From assembly GCA_028290165.1 (NCBI GenBank), contig JAQGKJ010000545.1:1-7668 (forward strand): a stretch of 7,668 nucleotides of DNA. The letters are read 5' to 3'. This document shows, piece after piece, positions 1 to 7,100 of the stretch. The position numbers and the translations under genes were made by a program. Under the pieces are notes generated by a model. That model searched no databases. It was not told where the DNA came from and saw nothing but the letters and a program-made list of their open reading frames with translations. Position 1 is the first letter of the stretch, and every line of letters begins with the position of its first letter. Source of the DNA: Bradyrhizobium sp. GTDB taxonomy: Bacteria; Pseudomonadota; Alphaproteobacteria; Rhizobiales; Xanthobacteraceae.

Positions 1-2
1 CG

Positions 3-1085
3 CTCGACAATCTCGCCGTAGCGGTCGCGGTGTTCGGCAGCAAGGGCCGCGCCCAATTGTTCAACCCGGCATTCGCCAGGATGTGGAAGCTGTCGCCGGA
101 TGCGCTGCGCGCGCAGCCGCATATCGAGACGGTAGAGGCCTGGTGCCGGCCGCTGTTCGATGACACGCCGACATGGCGGACCATCCGCGAAGCCATTACC
201 AGAATCGAGAACCGGGTCGAGGTGCCGCTGAAACTGGAGCGCAAGGACGGCAGCGTGCTGGACGCCATGACCATGCCGCTGCCGGACGGCGCCACCATGC
301 TGACCTTCCAGGACATCACCGATACCGAGAACGTCGAGCGTGCGCTGCGCGAGCGCAACGAGGCGCTCGAGACCGCCGACCAGATGAAGGTCGATTTCGT
401 CCACCACGTGTCCTACGAACTGCGCTCGCCGCTGACCACCATCATCGGTTTCGCGCACTTCCTGGCCGACCCCGTCACCGGCCCCTTGATGCCAAAGCAG
501 GCCGAATATCTCGGTTACATTACGGCCTCCACCAACGCGCTGCTCGCGATCATCAACAACATCCTGGATCTCGCCACCATCGACGCCGGCGCGATGTCGC
601 TCAATCTGGGTTCGATCGATATCCGCAAGACCATCGAAGCCGCCGCCGAGGGCATCCAGGACCGGCTCGCAACCGACCGCATCCTGCTCAAGGTCGACGT
701 CGATCCCAACATCGGAAGTTTTGTCGGCGACGAACGCCGCGTGGTGCAGGTATTGTATAATCTGCTGGCGAATGCCGTCGGCTTCTCGCCGCAGGATGCG
801 ACCGTGGGCCTCAGCGCGAAAAGAACCGACCACAGCGTGACCTTCACCGTGACCGATTCGGGACCGGGGATTCCGCCCGACGTCAAGGACAAGGTGTTCG
901 ACTGGTTCGAGAGCCATTCGCACGGTTCGCGGCACCGCGGCGCCGGCCTCGGCCTGTCTTTGGTGAAGTCATTTGTCGAACTGCACGGAGGCAAGGTGGA
1001 CGTCAATTCGATCGTCGGGAAAGGGACAACCGTGACCTGCAACTTTCCGATTGATCAGGCCGCGCATCGCAACGCCGCGGAATGA
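3..1085 (+). CDS. divL: DivL-like PAS-domain pseudo-histidine kinase, C-terminal part (5' end outside window)
   Basis: The reading frame is open from the window edge, and the codons before the GTG at 30 already read as PAS sequence (DNLAVAVFGSKGR), so the true start lies upstream. A PAS domain runs to about 330, followed by a short helical linker (330–390), a HisKA dimerisation domain (390–600) and a HATPase_c domain (690–1060). The ATP site looks intact: N-box NLLAN (759–773), G1 box DSGPGI (855–872) and G2 box GAGLGL (939–956). The H-box reads VSYELRSPL, with Tyr (414–416) where histidine kinases carry the phosphorylated His. That substitution is the hallmark of Caulobacter DivL, which binds DivK and modulates CckA and hence CtrA. 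The N-box also has Gly (780–782) where Lys is common. DivL-type proteins act at the membrane or cell pole; any membrane segment would be in the missing N-terminus. The divL identity is inferred from the H-box and architecture; kinase-like fold is certain. Confidence 0.8.
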   Translation, partial: LDNLAVAVAVFGSKGRAQLFNPAFARMWKLSPDALRAQPHIETVEAWCRPLFDDTPTWRTIREAITRIENRVEVPLKLERKDGSVLDAMTMPLPDGATMLTFQDITDTENVERALRERNEALETADQMKVDFVHHVSYELRSPLTTIIGFAHFLADPVTGPLMPKQAEYLGYITASTNALLAIINNILDLATIDAGAMSLNLGSIDIRKTIEAAAEGIQDRLATDRILLKVDVDPNIGSFVGDERRVVQVLYNLLANAVGFSPQDATVGLSAKRTDHSVTFTVTDSGPGIPPDVKDKVFDWFESHSHGSRHRGAGLGLSLVKSFVELHGGKVDVNSIVGKGTTVTCNFPIDQAAHRNAAE

Positions 1086-2617
1086 CCGTTCCCATGACAT
1101 TCTCGCTGCCGTTGCCGAACGAGACGGCAACCGCGCATCTGATGGCCGACCTGGCCATGCTGATCGGCCCCGGCGACGTCATCACGCTTTCCGGTGACCT
1201 CGGCGCCGGCAAGACCGCAGCGGCCCGTGCCATAATCCGGTATCTTGCCGGCGACGACACGCTGGAGGTTCCAAGCCCGACCTTCACGCTCGCGCAGTCC
1301 TATGAGCTAGCGCCGTTTCCGCTGCTGCATGCGGATCTCTACCGCGTCAACGACGCTTCCGAACTGGAAGAGATCGGCCTGTCGCCGTTGCCGGAAGCCA
1401 CCGTGGCGCTGATCGAATGGCCGGAGCGCGCACCATCCGCGTTGCCCCAGGACCGCATCGATATCGCGCTGAGCCATCGTGCGGCGCTGGGATCGACCGC
1501 GCGCGCGGCCGAGATCACCGGCTACGGCAAGGCAGCCGCCCAGGTCGCAAGGCTGAAAACGCTGCGGCAGTTTCTCGATGTTGCTGGCTATAGCGAAGCA
1601 AAACGCCTGCGCATGCCCGGCGATGCCTCGACGCGTTCCTATGCGCGGCTTGTCCGCGACGATGGCACCGTCATCCTGATGAACGCGCCGCGGCGCCCAG
1701 ACGGGCAGGCGAGCTATGACGGAAAGTCATATAGCGGTGCCGTGCATCTGGCCGAGGACGTCAAGCCGTTCGTCGCCATCGATGGCGGCCTTCGCGGTCG
1801 CGGCTTCTCGGCGCCCGCCATCCATCACGCCGACCTCGACAATGGTTTCCTGATCACCGAGGATTTCGGCAGCACCGGCTTTGTCGAGGGCGATCCACCC
1901 GCACCGATCGCGGAGCGCTATGAAACCGCTGTCGACATGCTGGCCTCGCTGCATCGCGAAGCCCTGCCCGAAACGCTCCCCCTGGGGCCGCAGATCAGCT
2001 ACGCCATCCCTACTTTCGATACCGAAGCGCTGTTGGTCGAAGTAGGCCTGATGCTGGAATGGTATCTGCCGGACCGCGGGGTTGAGCCGACCAACAATTT
2101 GTGCGCTGAATTCGTCATGATATGGCGCGATCTCCTGGGCAAGCCTGCGGCTGGCGCGAGCACACCAGAGAAGACCTGGGTGCTGCGGGATTTTCATTCC
2201 CCCAACCTGATCTGGCTTGGCGAACGGCACGATATTGCGCGAGTGGGCGTCATCGACTTTCAGGACGCCGTGCTCGGCCCTGCCGCCTATGATCTGGTGT
2301 CGCTGCTGCAGGATGCGCGGATCGACATTCCCGAAATGCTCGAGCTTTCGCTTTTGACGCGCTACATCAAGGCGCGGCGCGCGGCCGACGACAGCTTCGA
2401 TCCGGCCGGCTTCGCCGAGCTCTACGCGATCATGTCGGCGCAGCGCAACACCCGGCTACTCGGCACCTTTGCGCGGCTCAACCGTCGCGACGGCAAGCCA
2501 CAATATCTGCGCCATCAGCCCCGGATCTGGACCTATCTCAGCCGTTCGCTGGCTCACCCCGTGCTGGCGCGCGCCCGGGAATGGTATTCGGCCAACGTGC
2601 CCCCGCCGGTTCCGTAA
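1082..2617 (+). CDS. tsaE/amgK: Bifunctional TsaE (tRNA t6A ATPase) / AmgK-like amino-sugar phosphotransferase fusion
   Basis: A 511-residue protein made of two cytoplasmic enzymes. Residues 1–150 are TsaE, the ATPase that works with TsaB–TsaD to make N6-threonylcarbamoyladenosine at tRNA position 37: Walker A GDLGAGKT (38–45), SPTFTL (65–70), HADLYR (83–88) and IEWPER (111–116) are all present. Residues about 155–511 are an aminoglycoside-phosphotransferase-fold kinase: GDASTRSY (180–187), LRDFHSPN with catalytic-type Asp370 and Asn375, and metal-binding-type IDFQDA (Asp392). Its closest known role is AmgK, which phosphorylates MurNAc or GlcNAc at the anomeric carbon; the murU-like gene at 3150 supports that. 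The usual HxD histidine is Leu368. Length is about the sum of a single TsaE (~150) and a single AmgK (~340), so neither half is truncated. The start codon shares ATGA with the upstream stop, implying translational coupling; an in-frame ATG at 1094 is an alternative start. TsaE is certain; the sugar substrate is inferred. Confidence 0.93.
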   Translation: MTVPMTFSLPLPNETATAHLMADLAMLIGPGDVITLSGDLGAGKTAAARAIIRYLAGDDTLEVPSPTFTLAQSYELAPFPLLHADLYRVNDASELEEIGLSPLPEATVALIEWPERAPSALPQDRIDIALSHRAALGSTARAAEITGYGKAAAQVARLKTLRQFLDVAGYSEAKRLRMPGDASTRSYARLVRDDGTVILMNAPRRPDGQASYDGKSYSGAVHLAEDVKPFVAIDGGLRGRGFSAPAIHHADLDNGFLITEDFGSTGFVEGDPPAPIAERYETAVDMLASLHREALPETLPLGPQISYAIPTFDTEALLVEVGLMLEWYLPDRGVEPTNNLCAEFVMIWRDLLGKPAAGASTPEKTWVLRDFHSPNLIWLGERHDIARVGVIDFQDAVLGPAAYDLVSLLQDARIDIPEMLELSLLTRYIKARRAADDSFDPAGFAELYAIMSAQRNTRLLGTFARLNRRDGKPQYLRHQPRIWTYLSRSLAHPVLARAREWYSANVPPPVP

Positions 2618-2698
2618 TTTACCGATTGTTAGCCTACTTTCCTTTAACCTGCGGCGGCAAAACCCTGCCCGGAAGCGAGGGCGGCGGCTTTGAGGGCT

Positions 2699-2702
2699 GG
2701 AG
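2699..2702 (+). promoter_or_regulatory. Ribosome binding site of the PilZ gene
   Basis: GGAG lies 7 bases before the ATG at 2710. It decides the start: the frame is open further upstream to an ATG at 2581, but that one lies inside the 3' end of the preceding gene, and the residues it would add do not resemble a PilZ domain. Confidence 0.6.
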
Positions 2703-2709
2703 CAGGTCA

Positions 2710-3030
2710 ATGGCGACAGAACGGCGCAAAGGTGAACGCGTCACATTCGAACGGGGCATCCCCGCGCATATGATGGGCATCGATGGCACCTGGCGGCGCG
2801 AATGCATGATGGAAGACATTTCGGAGACGGGCGCCAAACTCACCGTCGAAGGCTCCGTGGAAGGGCTGCACCTCAAGGAATTCTTCCTGCTGCTGTCGTC
2901 CACCGGCCTTGCCTACCGCCGCTGCGAGTTGGCCTGGGTCAACGGCGATCAGATCGGCGTCAATTTCCTGAAAATGGGCGACAAGAAGAAGAAGACGGCG
3001 CGGCGCAGTTCGCAGCCGGCGGAAGTCTGA
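2710..3030 (+). CDS. Small single-domain PilZ protein
   Basis: A 106-residue soluble protein that is essentially one PilZ domain, the fold that binds cyclic di-GMP and passes the signal to a partner. Both ligand motifs are visible: RRKGER near the N-terminus (RxxxR, Arg6 and Arg10) and DISETG (DxSxxG, Asp36–Gly41). The end of the barrel reads CELAWVNGDQIGVNF (73–87), the usual closing strand pattern. A basic tail follows (KKKK at 92–95, then ARR), which might contact nucleic acid or membrane lipid; this is speculation. There is no signal peptide or membrane segment. It starts 92 bases after the TsaE–AmgK gene, so it may be cotranscribed or have its own promoter; I could not identify one. The target process (motility, polysaccharide, cell cycle) cannot be read from the sequence. 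Its place between amgK-like and murU-like genes may be no more than local gene order. Confidence 0.85.
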   Translation: MATERRKGERVTFERGIPAHMMGIDGTWRRECMMEDISETGAKLTVEGSVEGLHLKEFFLLLSSTGLAYRRCELAWVNGDQIGVNFLKMGDKKKKTARRSSQPAEV

Positions 3031-3040
3031 CCGCCGCCGG
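3016..3040 (+). other. GC-rich hairpin across the PilZ gene stop codon
   Basis: CCGGCGG (3016–3022) can pair with CCGCCGG (3034–3040) around an 11-base loop containing the stop codon. There is no T-run after it, so it is not a classical intrinsic terminator. It could be a weak attenuator or mRNA end, or chance in GC-rich DNA. Confidence 0.25.
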
Positions 3041-3149
3041 TCGCACAACCGTCATGCGGTGTGGCTATGGCATCAACGATCGGTAGCCCTCGCGAATCAC
3101 CGTGATATGATCTGGCCTGCCAACAAAACGGTTCGAGAAAACTCCCAAA

Positions 3150-3872
3150 ATGTCCGTCAAACCCACCAAGGCCATGATCCTCGCTGCAGGCCTCGGCGTG
3201 CGCATGCGCCCTTTGACGGACCGGATACCAAAACCGCTGGTGCGCGTGGCGGGCCGCCCGCTGCTCGATCATGTGCTCGACAAGCTCGGTGACGCCGGCG
3301 TCGGCGAAGCCGTCGTCAATGTGCATTATCTGCCCGACCAGATCATCGACCATGTCGCGCAGCGCGCAAGGCCGCGCGTGATCATCTCCGATGAACGCGA
3401 CGAGGTGCTCGGTACCGGCGGCGGCGTCGTCAAGGCACTGCCCTTGCTGGGCAAGGCGCCATTTTTCCTCGTCAACGCCGACACCATGTGGATCGATGGC
3501 GTGCGGCCCAACCTGGCGCGGCTGGCCGAAGCCTTTGACCCCGCGCGGATGGATATCCTGCTGTTGATGGCGCCGACCACCAGCAGCATCGGCTATGGCG
3601 GCCGCGGCGATTACGCCATGCTGCCCGATGGCGCCTTGCGCAAGCGCAGGGAACATCAGGTGGTCCCGTTCGTCTATGCGGGAGCGGCAATCATGTCGCC
3701 TTCGCTGTTCGCCGATGCGCCCGCGGGCGAATTTTCACTGACCAAGATGTTCGACGCCGCCAACGAGCAGGAACGGCTGTTTGGGCTGCGGCTCGATGGC
3801 GTCTGGATGCATGTCGGAACCCCCGATGCCGTTCAGGCGGCGGAAGAGGCTTTTCTCGAAAGCGTGGCGTAG
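3150..3872 (+). CDS. murU: MurU-like nucleotidyltransferase (MurNAc-1-phosphate uridylyltransferase)
   Basis: A 240-residue cytoplasmic nucleotidyltransferase of the sugar-phosphate family. The N-terminus carries the signature LAAGLGVRMRPLTD (11–24) followed by PKPL (27–30), which binds the nucleotide and the transferred phosphate. GTGGG (88–92) and VNADTMW with Asp111 (108–114) supply the base and metal sites, and VWMHVGTPDAV (218–228) matches the conserved C-terminal WxxxGTP motif. It lacks the long C-terminal left-handed beta-helix of GlmU, so its size fits MurU, which joins MurNAc-1-phosphate and UTP to give UDP-MurNAc. The AmgK-like kinase domain encoded upstream would make its substrate, which is the main reason for preferring MurU over glucose- or mannose-1-phosphate transferases. 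The ATG at 3150 has only a weak purine-rich leader, but places the signature at the usual distance from the N-terminus. A 119-base gap separates it from the PilZ gene. Confidence 0.85.
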   Translation: MSVKPTKAMILAAGLGVRMRPLTDRIPKPLVRVAGRPLLDHVLDKLGDAGVGEAVVNVHYLPDQIIDHVAQRARPRVIISDERDEVLGTGGGVVKALPLLGKAPFFLVNADTMWIDGVRPNLARLAEAFDPARMDILLLMAPTTSSIGYGGRGDYAMLPDGALRKRREHQVVPFVYAGAAIMSPSLFADAPAGEFSLTKMFDAANEQERLFGLRLDGVWMHVGTPDAVQAAEEAFLESVA

Positions 3873-3898
3873 GTCTCGACGTCGCCTCCAGGTAAGTC

Positions 3899-3998
3899 GT
3901 CATGCCCCGCGAAAGCGGGGCATCCAGTACGCTGCGGCCTCTCGATCTTGCTACTCTTGCTCTGAAATACTGGATCGCCCGCTTTCGCGGGTGATGAC
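3899..3998. repeat. Nested palindromic intergenic repeat (two 31-base inverted arms)
   Basis: The left arm (3899–3929) and the reverse complement of the right arm (3968–3998) agree at 27 of 31 bases, separated by 38 bases. Each arm is itself a hairpin. The left has a 9-bp stem (3902–3910 with 3915–3923) and a GAAA loop. The right has a matching 9-bp stem (3974–3982 with 3987–3995, one G–T pair) with loop TTTC, which is GAAA on the other strand. The four mismatches between the arms lie in stem positions and are paired changes that keep the hairpins. The pattern fits the dispersed palindromic elements that I recall from Bradyrhizobium intergenic regions. It follows the murU stop by 26 bases and might help end that transcript, but there is no T-run. 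Confidence 0.8.
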
Positions 3999-4009
3999 AG
4001 CGAGAGATG

Positions 4010-4028
4010 CCCGCGCATGACGAGCGGG
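4010..4028. repeat. Short inverted repeat beside the palindromic element
   Basis: CCCGC (4010–4014) and GCGGG (4024–4028) flank GCATGACGA. The ATGAC plus GCG-rich end resembles the outer end of the right arm of the neighbouring repeat (ATGAC at 3994–3998), so this may be a remnant of a second, partly lost copy. A five-base stem alone is weak. Confidence 0.35.
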
Positions 4029-4075
4029 TAACAAATTAGAAATCGCACCCCGAATACGCCCATGCCATGATGGCG

Positions 4076-4093
4076 CCTGATCGTCGAATCAGG
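4076..4093 (+). promoter_or_regulatory. Hairpin running into the addB ribosome binding site
   Basis: CCTGAT (4076–4081) pairs with ATCAGG (4088–4093) around the six-base loop CGTCGA. The last three bases of the second arm are the first three of the ribosome binding site AGGAAGG. If it forms in the mRNA it could partly mask that site. Alternatively it is a DNA operator half-site pair or chance. Confidence 0.35.
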
Positions 4094-4097
4094 AAGG
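4091..4097 (+). promoter_or_regulatory. Ribosome binding site of addB
   Basis: AGGAAGG precedes the ATG at 4101, with AGGA six bases and the second GG three bases from it. It is the strongest such site in the window and fixes the addB start. Confidence 0.75.
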
Positions 4098-4100
4098 CTC

Positions 4101-7100
4101 ATGCGCGTTTTCAGCGTTCCCGTCTCAGTGCCGTTCTTGCGCACCGTCGTTGCTGCGCTGGTCGATGGCAGGCTGGTCGATGGTTTCGAGGCGCGCTCGG
4201 ATCCTGCGCGACTGGCGCGGGCGACGCTCTATCTGCCGACCCGGCGCGCCGGACGCATGGCGCGGGAGGTCTTTCTCGAGGTTCTCGAAGCTGACGCCGT
4301 GGCGCTGCCGCGGATCGTCGCGCTCGGCGACATCGACGAGGACGAGTTGGCGTTCGCGGAGGAGGCCGAGCAATATGGCGGCGCGGCGCCGCTGGAGATT
4401 CCGCCAAAACTCGGCGAGCTCGACCGCAGGCTGACACTGGCAAGACTGGTTGCGGCCTGGGCCAAAAGCCCGGTATCGGCGCCGCTGGTGGTCGGCGGCC
4501 CGGCATCGACGCTGGCATTGGCGGGCGACCTGGCGCGGCTGATGGACGACATGGTGACGCGAGGCGTCGGTTGGGAGGCGCTCGACGGGCTGGTGCCGGA
4601 CCAGCTCGACAAATATTGGCAGCACTCGCTCGAATTTCTAGCGATCGCGCGACAGAACTGGCCGGCGCATCTGAAGGAAATCGAAAAGATCGAGCCGGCG
4701 GCGCGGCGCGATTTGCTGATCGAGGCGGAGGCCAGGCGCCTGACCACCCATCACGACGGCCCGGTGATCGCGGCCGGTTCGACCGGTTCGATGCCGGCGA
4801 CCGCGAAATTCCTCCATGCCGTGAGCACTCTTCCGCACGGTGCGGTGGTGCTGCCGGGGCTCGATACCGATCTCGACGACGCGGCATGGCAACTGATCGG
4901 CGGCACCAGGGACGCGCAAGGGAAATTCACCGCGCCGCCGGCATCGAACCATCCGCAATTTGCGATGCACGCGCTGCTCGGCCGATTTGGAATCAAGCGT
5001 GGCGACGTCGAAATCCTGGGCGAGCGGGCGCCGCAGGGACGCGATGTCCTGGTTTCCGAGACGATGCGGCCTTCGAACGCGACCGCGCAATGGCAATCGC
5101 GGCTGGCCCAGCCCGACGTCGCCGAGAAGATTTCGCTCGGCATGAAGAAACTCGCCGTGATCCAAGCTGCCAATCCCGAGATGGAGGCGCTGGCGATCGC
5201 GGTGGCGATGCGCGAGGCGCGGCATCTGGATAAATCGGCGGCGCTGGTGACGCCGGATCGCGCGCTGGCGCGACGCGTGATCGCAGCACTCGGCCGCTGG
5301 AATCTCGAATTCGACGATTCCGGCGGCGACGCACTGATGGACACGTCCGCCGGAATTTTCGCACGCCTCGCCGCCGAGGCGGCAGCGAACGGGCTTGAGC
5401 CGCCGACCTTGCTGGCGCTGTTAAAACATCCGCTGTGCCGGCTGGGTGGCACGCCCGGTGCGTTCAAGCACGCGGTCGAGACCCTCGAGCTGGCGCTGTT
5501 GCGCGGCACGCGGCCGCAAGCGGGAAGCGGTGGGCTGGCGCAGGATTTTACGCGCTTCCGCGATGAGCTTACGAAGCTGAGGAAGGGCGAGACGTCTTCG
5601 CTGCACCGCGCCGAACCGAGGACGCAACTCAGGAATGAAGAACTCCATTCCGCGCACCTACTCATCACGCAATTGCAGGCGGCGCTTTCGCCGCTGGAAA
5701 ATCTCAACTCCTCAAAACCGTATGATTTTGCCGAACTGGCGGAACGCCATCGCGACGCGCTAATAAAACTGTCGCGCGATGAGCATGGTGTCGCGCTGGC
5801 CTTTGAGGGCCATGCGGGATCGACGCTTGCCGCTGCATTTGACGAGTTACTCGGCGCAAGAGCCAAAAGCGGCCTGGTGGTCCAGCTCGATGATTACCCG
5901 GAAGTGTTCCAGACCGCGTTCGGCGACCGCATGGTGCGGCGGCCGGAGGCGGCCAACGTTCATCTGAAAATCTATGGCCCGCTGGAAGCCCGATTGACGC
6001 AATCCGACCGCGTCATCGTCGGCGGGCTGGTTGAAGGCGTCTGGCCGCCGGCGCCGCGGGTCGATCCGTGGCTGAGCCGGCCGATGCGGCATGAACTCGG
6101 CCTCGATCAGCCGGAGCGGCGCATCGGCCTTTCCGCACATGATTTTGCGCAACTGCTCGGCACCGACGACGTCATCCTCAGTCACGCGGCGAAAGTCGGC
6201 GGCGCGCCGGCGGTCGCATCGCGTTTCCTGCACCGGCTGGAGGCGGTCGCGGGCGAGGCGCGCTGGGAGACCGCGAAGGCGGCCGGCGAGAAATATGTGC
6301 GTTTCGCGGACCAGCTGGATCAGCCCGACAAGGTCGAGCCGATCCCGCAGCCCGCACCAAAACCGCCGCGCGCGGTCCGGCCCCTGAAAATGTCGGTGAC
6401 CGCGATCGAGGACTGGTTGCGCGATCCCTATACAATCTACGCAAAATATATCTTGCGGCTCAACCCGCTGGATCCCGTCGACATGCCGCTCTCGGCCGCC
6501 GATCGCGGCTCGGCGATCCACGGTGCGCTCGGTGAATTTACGCAAGCTTATTCGAAAACCCTTCCCGACGATCCCGCGGGGACCCTGCTCGGCATCGGCG
6601 AAAAATACTTCGCGCCGCTGATGGAGCGCCCTGAGGCGAGGGCGCTATGGTGGCCGCGGTTCAAACGCATCGCGGCATGGTTTGCGGACTGGGAAACTGT
6701 CCGACGCGGTGGCGTCGCCGAAATCGACGCAGAGATCAAAGGCGAAATCCCGATCAGACTCGACAACGAGCGCACCTTCTATCTGTCCGCGCGCGCCGAC
6801 CGGATTGAGCGCCGCCATGACGGGAGCTTTGCGATTCTCGATTACAAGACCGGGCAACCGCCGACCGGCAAACAGGTGCGCATGGGGCTGTCGCCGCAGC
6901 TGACGCTGGAGGCAGTCATCCTCAGGGAGGGCGGTTTTGAAGGCATTCCGGCAGCTAGCTCAGTCAGCCAGATTGGTTATGTCAGGCTCAGCGGCAACAA
7001 TCCTCCGGGCGAGCAAAAGCCGCTGGAGCTCAAGATCAAACAAAGCGACCAGCCGCAGCCGCCCGACGTTGCCGCCGACGAAGCGCGCCGCAAGTTGGAG

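Noticed and set aside
515..1042. Long open frames on the minus strand and in other frames throughout the window
   Set aside because: They mirror the third-position GC bias of the real genes, contain no recognisable motifs and conflict with well-supported + strand genes.
1497..1508. 12-base perfect palindrome CCGCGCGCGCGG near the TsaE–AmgK junction
   Set aside because: Alternating CG runs are common in such GC-rich coding DNA, and it encodes ordinary residues (T-A-R-A-A) in frame.
2629..2647. TTAG...TTAA upstream of the PilZ gene as a CtrA-type site
   Set aside because: The spacing between the half-sites is 11 bases, not the 7 of the TTAA-N7-TTAA consensus, and the first half is imperfect.
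3096..3106. ATCAC-C-GTGAT palindrome upstream of the murU-like gene as an operator
   Set aside because: Five-base arms with a one-base centre are expected by chance, and no promoter elements could be placed around it.
3902..3923. Left hairpin after the murU-like gene as an intrinsic terminator
   Set aside because: The stem is strong but no T-run follows; it is better described as part of the repeated palindrome, with termination only possible.
5632..5651. GGAATG / CATTCC hairpin inside addB
   Set aside because: It lies in intact coding sequence with no break in the reading frame; a six-base stem within 3 kb of coding DNA is likely chance.
5540..5730. Slightly AT-richer stretch in addB as an inserted segment
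   Set aside because: The frame is continuous and the encoded residues look like the normal poorly conserved linker of alphaproteobacterial AddB.
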